Source of the DNA: Antitrichia curtipendula
Taxonomy: Eukaryota; Streptophyta; Bryopsida; Hypnales; Leucodontaceae
NCBI GenBank assembly: GCA_951230915.1
Contig: OX579640.1
Location: 17,380,981 to 17,444,980 of the forward strand
Length of the DNA stretch: 64,000 bases
Direction: 5' to 3'
Shown here in pieces: positions 56,739 through 64,000 of the stretch (position 1 is the first letter of the stretch; each line of letters starts with the position of its first letter). Both the position numbers and the translations under genes were made by a program. A model generated the notes under the pieces. It saw only the letters and a list, made by a program, of their open reading frames with translations. It ran no database searches and was not told the origin of the DNA.

Positions 56739-57858
56739 TTGAGGTATGCGTTCCGATGTCACTGCTGAATGTCGGTTGGCAAACTTCGGAGACATGTATG
56801 GACTTCTACATAATCGGCATCCTACCGTGTCAGTGACATTATTATTGCTAGTATCATGATTCCCTTTTTCTCTTCACTTGTCATGCACCGCCATAGCATC
56901 TGCGGCTGCATATTTTCACAAATCTGAGGATGCCGTTATTCATGTCACTGTTCATGCATCGCGTCAATAGATGGGTAGTGCGTCTGCGTTCTGCACAGAC
57001 TTCATCCTCCTAGTACTGTCGGACAAGGCAGAGGGCCTTCTTTTTTCTTTTTCTTTTTTCTTCATGTCACGTCTGGATTCTTGAGCACATTCTAGTAATC
57101 GTTACTTCTGTTCTTCACTGTCCTGACATTCACGTGCAACGCACAGGCTTCTGTCCATGGGTGGCAGCACCTGAGTTCTTGAAACGCGTTCACTATCACG
57201 AAGAAGAACTTGATGGACGGTCCGTGTGCATGTGTACATAAACAACGTTGTTGGTGTGTCGTTGGCGACGACACTGCGGTCTAAGATGTACTGCAGTACC
57301 GACATGCAGGTCAGAACGTTGTCATGAACGCCTTCACTGAGGAAGACGGTTCTTTTTGTTGCATTGACAAGTGCTTCGGCACGTCCTTGCAGCGCAAGGT
57401 GTACTCGACAGTACGTGACGTTTTTTGGTTCACTTGTGAGAAGGTGCTTTCCCAGTGCTCGTAAGTGCATCACTGACGACGAACGCTGGCAGGGTGGTCG
57501 ACTTGTAAGCACTGTCAGATTGTAGTGTTTTTGCACTAGAGAATTGTTGTGCATGTGCCGGCAATTACAGTACACCGCAGAGACATGTGTGTACATTCCC
57601 TTTTCAAAAAAAACAGCCTTACTGATGATATTTACTCTTGAAAATGTTGTTTGTGTATGTACTTCATCTCAGCTGCATTGTCTTTGGCTAAATCTCCGTT
57701 CTGCTCTATTCTTGTACATGTAGAGGGTAGCATGTCTGCACTGCCGTACTGAGCTATGTAGTATTTGTGAAGTGAGCATGCTATGTGTAGTAAATCACTG
57801 CCGCATTTTTTTTTTTTTTAAATCACGTACAATGCCGCTATGACAATAGCACGTGCAT
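56739..57858. other. Internal spacer of the Harbinger element between the two convergent genes
   Basis: About 1.1 kb with no recognised coding motif. A 164-codon minus-strand ORF at 57102-57596 shows no family features and overlaps a shorter ORF; I do not call it a gene. Confidence 0.5.
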
Positions 57859-59387
57859 CTAAGCAGGTGGCTGTAGAGGAGATCCAAAGCACCGATCCAT
57901 GTCATGCGTCACTGGGGTGCCATCGTTGGCGGCGTCCGCTGCATTTTTCTCAAGCTCCGGATAACACGGAAGGGCTGCTGCTGTTGTGGGCGGAGAAGGT
58001 GATATAGGCAGTCGGTTGTGAAAACCCAAACTCAGCACGTGGGAGAGATTGGCAAGACACTGAACAACCTGACTTTGTTTTTGGATCGCCAGTTTCGTAT
58101 TATCGTTGGTGGCTCTTGCATTTTCGTAAAGTCTATGATCGCGTTCCAATTGGTAATCCATTTGTTTAGTGAACAGAGTGAGCTGCATGTCCATTTTGCA
58201 CTTCTCCAAGTCTCGACCAGCATTAGCGATGTCTTGCATTTGTGTTGACATGGCATCGCCCGTGGCGCGGGTGGCTTCCGCAATGAGAAAGTGTCCACTG
58301 ACACTCCTACGTTGAACGCCAATGCTGCCAGGAGCGCGTGTGCACGGAGTATCTCCAATGTCAAATGAACTGATGACCACCGTCGGCACACCAGGAGGCA
58401 TGAAGGACTTGCCAGCAGGGACAACAAATTGCGTGGGTTTCGATGGCGGCACAGCAGGGGAGAACGGCAGCTGGTGGATGCGAACTTCAGGATTTGTTGA
58501 CTGCATCGACGCGCTGAAGTCATTTGTGTCACTAGTTTCATGAGTTCCTTCAACGTTGTCACTGTCGTGCATCAAATTTTCTTGATCCATGTCCAAGTTG
58601 TCACTCAAAGCCACTGTTGTCTTGTAGTTGCTGTCATCCACGGACATTAGGTCTCGTGAATGGGGCGGCTGCATAGTAGGTTTGCTCCCATACCAGTCAT
58701 GGATCTGGAAAAACGTCTCCTGTGAGAAAGAACGTGGCAAGCCTTCGGCTTTTCTGTCAGTCCGACTGAGAGTCCAGTAAGTAATTTCGTTAGTTCCACT
58801 GCGTGAAAAAAACCCAGCAAGACATTTGTACTCTGGGATGAAAAGATTCCATTTCAACTTGCAAGCAGCGCCATCTCGATGACAAGGCAAGCTCCAACGT
58901 GCATGACTTCCTCACTGATGTATTGCCACTTCGTGGAATCTGGCAGCATTAGTTCGCGCGAATCCTTGCATGCTGTTTCTTCGAAAGAGAATTTGCGTTT
59001 CACTTCCACCAGAGCAGAAATCTCGGGAGCTTCCTAGTTGGGACCTCGTTCTGTTCTTTGTTTTTTCCTCGCAGGGGCTCCTGAACTCTCCGGAAGAGGG
59101 CCGACATGAGCTGCCAGTCCCAGCACAGCATGCGCTGGAGCCACAACGATGGTGGGAGGCAGCCTCAACGCGTACTCTACACATGGAAAGTGAAGGACTA
59201 CTGTCAATGACAGTGCCGTCATGTGTGTCACAGCTGCCATGCACATATGTTCATCGGAGTCGGAATATATACAGTGGGCAGGACATGCAATATTTTCTGT
59301 AATTTGGAAACGTGAAAGTCGCAAAGCACATGCAATGAACTTTGGAACTTGTACGTAACGATCATGTACAGAACGATACAACTTCAA
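57859..59387 (-). pseudogene. Harbinger Myb/SANT-like DNA-binding protein, nonsense codon and frameshift
   Basis: The main frame (58911 down to 57859) holds the end of the Myb-like helix domain, RDGAACKLKWNLFIPEYK, then YWTLSRTDRKAEGLPRSF, FFQIHDWYG and a long coiled, Gln-rich tail. The start of the domain is in another frame at about 59033-58900 (EISALVEVKR, KWQYISEEVMH), so a frameshift lies near 58900. Further upstream a TAG at 59036-59034 separates that part from a possible N-terminus with a basic KKQR cluster; TAG stands where the first SANT Trp is expected, consistent with TGG to TAG. In the superfamily this second protein binds the element ends and helps import the transposase. I infer the role from family and context; the extent of the N-terminus is uncertain. 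Confidence 0.68.
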
Positions 59388-60277
59388 TACGGAATGTCCC
59401 CATCACATGAGCGAATATGAATTGAGAGTGCATATAGTAGAGGACCACTGATGGACTTGTCGATGGGGCTGGAACTCAACATCTATGACATTAATTTGCT
59501 GAAATTCGACACGTGCAGTGACAATGGTAATTCAAACCATCGACTACATGCGAATTCGATCTTACGTGCTTCTGTTGCAAGTACGGTGGAACTTCGTCCG
59601 ATGGTAGGCTTCCGTTGTTGACGACTCGACATGTTCGAACTTCTCGTTTTCCCAGACAACATCGTGCACTGCCTCTCTAAACTGACAAGCGGATCGTCTA
59701 GTCACCGAAGAAGTAGACCATGTCCAAGCTCTACTGTGCGTCAGAACCACTGAGAAATGTTCAATACGATCTTTGCACAACTCCTGTCGACACTGCTTGC
59801 ATTGTGTTCTCGAAGCTCCATGGAAGCGATTTGTAAGAGCTCCAGTGCATTGTGCAGTACGTTTTCCTTCAATTCGCGTTCTACAAACGCAAGCACGCAA
59901 TTGTTGCCTGGCATGGCTTGGCCGACGTCAATTCATTGCACTGATTTTTGTAGACTTCTTTCTGAATAAAATATAGTTACGCCACTTTTATAAAAATTTA
60001 TCGCGCACTTACCGTATTCGCTCTTGAAATCTACATTAACGTAACACCGCTTCCGAGGGCCTGAAATCTAGAAAAACACAAGATCTTGATGTTACGCTGA
60101 AACCGGCGGCCACGGCCATCCTTCCAAAGTACGATGCCCTCATACAGAACTAAAGAACGGTGCTTGAGAGGTGCCGAACCTCCTCCGCCGTGGCTCGGGC
60201 TTACAAACCCTCATTGGTGCGAACCACCGTCGCTACTGCTGCGTAGTTCTACGCCGTTAACAACCCTGTAACCATTA

Positions 60278-60291
60278 GTGTGAAGGCACCA
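60278..60291 (-). repeat. Right TIR of the Harbinger element
   Basis: Inverse complement reads TGGTGCCTTCACAC. Directly followed by the second GTA. Confidence 0.85.
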
Positions 60292-60294
60292 GTA

Positions 60295-61041
60295 GGCTTG
60301 TATGATTTTAATTTATGGCATGATTTTTTGAAACTATAACTCAGGAGTAAGAAAATCCAGATTAGGTTTGGGAGAATACAATTTTTATTTCAATATGTGC
60401 ATGAGAACTAATTCTAAAAATCAGTAACTAATTCTAAAAATATTTGATAACATGCAAAAGAAAATTACAAAACATTATTGTATTCTTTTTGTTTTTTTTC
60501 ATTGAATTCATATTTTTTAAATTTGGAAACCCTTGATTCATACCCTAATTGACAAGAAAGTTATAGACTGAACATTTTGTTTTGCGGACATTAAAAGCAT
60601 CTTTGTGAAAAATAACTTATTGGCTTTTTTTAAAACTCATTTTTTATCATTTTTCAAAAAAAAAGATCTATGTGGTTTAATTTGGTTGCTAAAACAATCC
60701 GAACATTAGAATTTGCATCTATTAATTCAATCTTAGAAATATAAATGACTAGTTTAACTCATCTCTAACCTATTGTTGCTTGACAATTTTTTAAAGGATG
60801 AAAATGATTTTTTTGCGGAGACTTTCAACTCCTTTTTTAAAATTTTAAATTTTAAATCAAAATACATAGTGCACAAAATTAAAGTTAAGAGGATTCAAAG
60901 TCTTAAAATTTGGTGTGGCAATGTCTCTTCAAAATAGTTTTTTTCACTTCAGATGCTAATATCTTCTAATCTATGAGGTCAAACTCTGCAAAAAATTTAC
61001 CACATGCTCTTATACAAATTTAGTGGAAGATCCTCTAGTTA
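60295..61041. other. AT-rich sequence at the right flank of Harbinger
   Basis: Fragments such as TTCACTTCAGATGCTAATATC suggest diverged members of the same repeat families; no borders. Confidence 0.35.
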
Positions 61042-61946
61042 ATTCCAAATAGACCAAGGACTTTTTTTGTCAAAAAACACTCAAAATTGCCATTTCTATT
61101 GCAAAGAGCAAAACTTTTAAATTTTTTGGGGGGGTTTGCATACATAATCATATAATTATTATAGGATTTTGCATTAGACTGATGTAAGAATGTGCAGAAG
61201 AATTTCAAATACTTTGTTGATGTAGATTGCAATATATTTGTACTTATAGTGAAGAAAACCGGGGATTTTCTACTTTGCTTAAGAACTAGATTTTAAGATT
61301 TTAATTTAAAAAAATTTATATTGAAGAATTGAGTTGAAAGTCTAGGGAATTTTTTTCTTAAACATTTGATGTCCATTTAAAAAAAATGTTAAGTAGAAGT
61401 AGGTACAATATTGAAAGAAAAAATAAATTATTCATAGGTTTAAGAAATTAAAACACAATAATCCCAAAAGATAAGATTGTTCTAGTAAGCAAACTAAATC
61501 TTATTGAATTTTTTTTCTTCTAAAAATTGTGAAAATTGCTTAATAGTTTATGATTCCTACACATTATTTTTTCAATAAAATGTTTAGATTATCCCCCAAA
61601 AAGATTATCCATGACTTTCTCATCACTATTTCAAATTAAATGAATCAAATATTTTCATGCATGTAGGCAAAAATACTTTCTATGAGAAACAAAATTTTGA
61701 AAATTCAATTTTGACTTTCTGTGATTTTTTTTTACACTACCCGATGAACCCCATTTTGCATTTAGGGAAGCTTAACTTCTACCTCCATGGAACAATTGAA
61801 ATTTAAAAGATTATATTCCTAGAAAGCTTCTGTATTTTCCTATCTTCAACAATCACTTTTAAAAAAATCACAACAAAAATAAAGACCCTAGGAGCCTATC
61901 CAAACTTCATTTTTTCCCCTGAGGGAACAAATGTACTTTAGGGGGT
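61042..61946. mobile_element. ACCCCTAAAG-family TIR element, second type (905 bp)
   Basis: Left ATTCCAAATAGACCAAGGAC, right inverted ACCCCCTAAAGTAC; left flank TA, right flank GA. Interior shares TTGCCATTTCTATTGCAAAG with 34407-35299. Confidence 0.8.
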
Positions 61947-62632
61947 GAGATATTCAAAATCTAAATTTTTTTCTTTTTTTTTCTTTTTCTTGCCACTCGA
62001 TTCAATAGAAATGGGCAATTCTAAAGGATTTTTTTTTCATGAAATGAAAGCCTTGGAACTTTAGATGCTTGAAAATCTAAAATTCAATCTTTAACAATGG
62101 ATATCCATCACTAGTTCACCTTGCATGACATTAAAGCAGTCATTCAAAATCTGCGGCATGCGTCTGTCTTCCCCTAGCCAAGGATAAATGTCAAAATTTT
62201 ATCTTCTATATTTGTGATTGCTTAGTGTCTTGTGTTCTTCACCTCTAACAGCTAATTTGGGGCCCCTAATTCCAAATTTCCAAGTTTTATCATGCGTGGG
62301 AAACATAAAAAAATTCCAATGTTTTTCCCAGGGGTAAAACGTCCACTTTAACGTCCTGCATTCACCATGGAATTTCAGCTTTTGGGGCTTGATGATTTTG
62401 TGATTGCTGGATTGCAGTAACGCAGCCAGAATCACAGAATATGTGGGCCTTTGTGAACCACAACACAAGCCAATGATTACTTCAGATAGTGGAAACCCTT
62501 TTGCATCACAAGAGTATATTCGACAAGAGTATATTCGACCCAGACTATATATATATAAATAAATAAAAGACTCTACGACTACTGTACTTCAGGGGAAAAA
62601 AAAAAAATACTCTATTAATAAGTACTCCATTA
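61947..62632. other. Unassigned sequence containing one inverted copy of the 28-kb repeat
   Basis: About 62210-62345 matches, inverted, the unit at 27945-28670 (GCTAATTTGGGGCCCCTAAT). The rest is AT-rich with nothing recognisable. Confidence 0.45.
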
Positions 62633-62852
62633 ACCCTAAAAGGACGGGCCTGTGACCACGGAAATCATTCCTTTCGGCATTGTTTTTTTGGCATTGTGTT
62701 GAAAATCTTAAAGCATTGGAAGTCAAACTACTATACAAGACCTCCCTTGTTTCATGCAAAATTCCGAGGATGAATAGTTGGATTTCTGTCCCATACTCAA
62801 GGATCCCCTGTCATTCATCGGACGGAAAACGTCTTCATCGTCGTTTATGGGT
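62633..62852. mobile_element. Short TIR element with ACCCTAAAAGGACG ends (220 bp)
   Basis: Left ACCCTAAAAGGACGGGCC, right inverted ACCCATAAACGACG, TA on both sides. Related text at 12113-12288, 10662-10851 and 5640-6035. Confidence 0.78.
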
Positions 62853-62903
62853 TAAATTACTATACATTGTTAGTATTCTATCAATGTGAGCATATGTATG
62901 GTA

Positions 62904-63318
62904 GAACCACCCATTCCCAGCGAGGAATCCATACCCAATTTGTAGGGTGGAGCTATTTCCAACCAAGGTTGAAAGAAATTTCTAACCAAAATTTGGAATG
63001 TGGTTTTTTCTCCTTTTCAAAATTAGGACTAATAAGGTCATGACACATGTCCCAATGTAGTGAGCAGGAAAGTAGGAAGTACTGAATGGGAATGCAATTC
63101 TTGAATGATCAGAATTGGCAAGCTCTATACATTAGGTATGGGTTCAAACCAACTCAAGGCTTCCAAAATTTGTAGTAATTTCACTTTGAGGCATAAAATT
63201 ACCAAAAAATTTGCAATACCCATGATTTCTATCTTCCTACATAGCAAAAAATTTGCATTGCCTTCCATTGCTCTAAAACATGCATGGAATTGCTTAAGTA
63301 GTCAACTATGGGTGGTTC
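62904..63318. mobile_element. TIR element with GAACCACCCAT ends (415 bp)
   Basis: Left GAACCACCCATTCCC, right inverted GAACCACCCATAG, TA on both sides. No coding content; no second copy in the window. Confidence 0.65.
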
Positions 63319-63489
63319 TATTATAGGTACACACAATTTGGCGAAAAGATGCAAACACACCTACCTAAGACCATTAGTACATCTACTAGAAAAAATCACA
63401 GCTGTTGATGCAAATGTAGAAAACATGTGCCTCCTTTCAATGACATTGCTTCAAAAAAAAAATGTAAATCTTGGCAATCTTGGTAATTG

Positions 63490-63720
63490 AGATTTGGGTT
63501 TTATGATACAGAATATGATATATTAAATATGATACACATGGTATATGATGTATGATATATAATATACATATGGATATATGGAATACAAAATACATATGAG
63601 TATGATATATGATATATTAGTATAGTACAATGTGCATATGTGGGTATTTATATGGAATATGGTGTCAATATCCTATATCAATTGCTTTCATAGTAGTACT
63701 CAAATATATATATATATAAA
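63490..63720. repeat. ATATG/TATGAT-rich simple sequence
   Basis: Repeated ATGATATA, ATACATATG and a final (TA)n tract near 63705-63717. The remaining 63721-64000 shows nothing. Confidence 0.7.
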
Positions 63721-64000
63721 TGGAGGAGGGGGTACAAAATGTATTTAAATTAATTAAATCATTTCAAAAGTGAATTAATTAGTTGGCAAAATGTGCTCAA
63801 AAGATACAAACACTCACTATTATTGTATATTGTACTCTATTAGCTTAAGCATGTGTAGATACACAATAATTAATATTGATCAACTAAACCATTTCAATTC
63901 CTAAACCAGTGTTGTATGAGTTGTTTAAGGTCCTCCTCAATAGACCCCAAAATTTGTACCGCCAAATATAATTCTAACTTTTCACTCCTTTGGATTTACA

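Larger units (their letters stand above)
54460..60291. mobile_element. PIF/Harbinger DNA transposon, complete structure, two broken genes
   Basis: A 5.8-kb element with TIRs TGGTGCCTTCGCAC (left) and, inverted, TGGTGCCTTCACAC (right), 13 of 14 matching, flanked on both sides by GTA (54457-54459 and 60292-60294). A 3-bp duplication is the rule in PIF/Harbinger, though usually TWA. It contains the two genes expected of the superfamily: a DDE transposase on the plus strand and a Myb/SANT-like DNA-binding protein on the minus strand, tail to tail. Its base composition is much richer in GC than the repeats around it. It sits in or beside a degenerate TIR element (left flank GGGGGACAAATGGG resembles the right end of the ACCCCTAAAG family). 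Confidence 0.88.

Noticed and set aside
57102..57596. 164-codon minus-strand ORF in the Harbinger spacer
   Set aside because: No known Harbinger accessory protein matches it and it lacks motifs; the high-GC composition makes long chance ORFs likely.

Overview
The window looks like nuclear DNA of a land plant: AT-rich, intron-containing, with one plant-specific gene whose introns have clean GT-AG borders, a plant Ty1/Copia retrotransposon with an initiator-Met tRNA primer site, a PIF/Harbinger transposon and very many small inverted-repeat elements. The gene (an EDR4-type zinc-ribbon protein) is found in embryophytes. I cannot name the species; a bryophyte-grade or other non-seed plant is a guess of low confidence.

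Layout. 1-12.3 kb: a dense mosaic of TA-flanked terminal-inverted-repeat (TIR) elements, several inserted into each other, including a 1.2 kb near-perfect palindrome (10877-12098). 12.3-20.4 kb: a gene island of higher GC with the only convincing host gene, a five-exon EDR4-like gene on the minus strand (15644-19240), its upstream CT-rich region and an unrecognised downstream stretch. 20.4-42.2 kb: repeats again, with a textbook nested insertion (22272-23840), a broken Tc1-like transposase (26037-26865), a Tourist-like hairpin (27634-27763), a ~240-bp tandem repeat (27945-28670) and several ~0.9 kb elements ending in ACCCCTAAAG. 42.2-48.0 kb: a complete but decayed Copia element with both LTRs and a 5-bp target duplication. 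48-54.4 kb: more TIR elements. 54.46-60.29 kb: a whole PIF/Harbinger element with TIRs, a 3-bp target duplication, a transposase gene and a convergent Myb-like gene, both broken. 60.3-64 kb: further TIR elements and AT-rich simple sequence.

No tRNA, rRNA, CRISPR array or bacterial-type operon was seen. The most notable structure is the community of non-coding elements that duplicate a TA dinucleotide. Their ends fall in two groups (AGGTA/AGGTG type and ACCCCTAAAG/ACCCTTAA type). The window supplies its own empty sites: an insertion in one repeat copy can be compared with an uninterrupted copy of the same repeat, which proves borders and target duplication. A Tc1-like transposase relic in the same window belongs to a superfamily known for TA duplications, so it is a possible source of the mobilising activity, but no TIRs link it to these elements.
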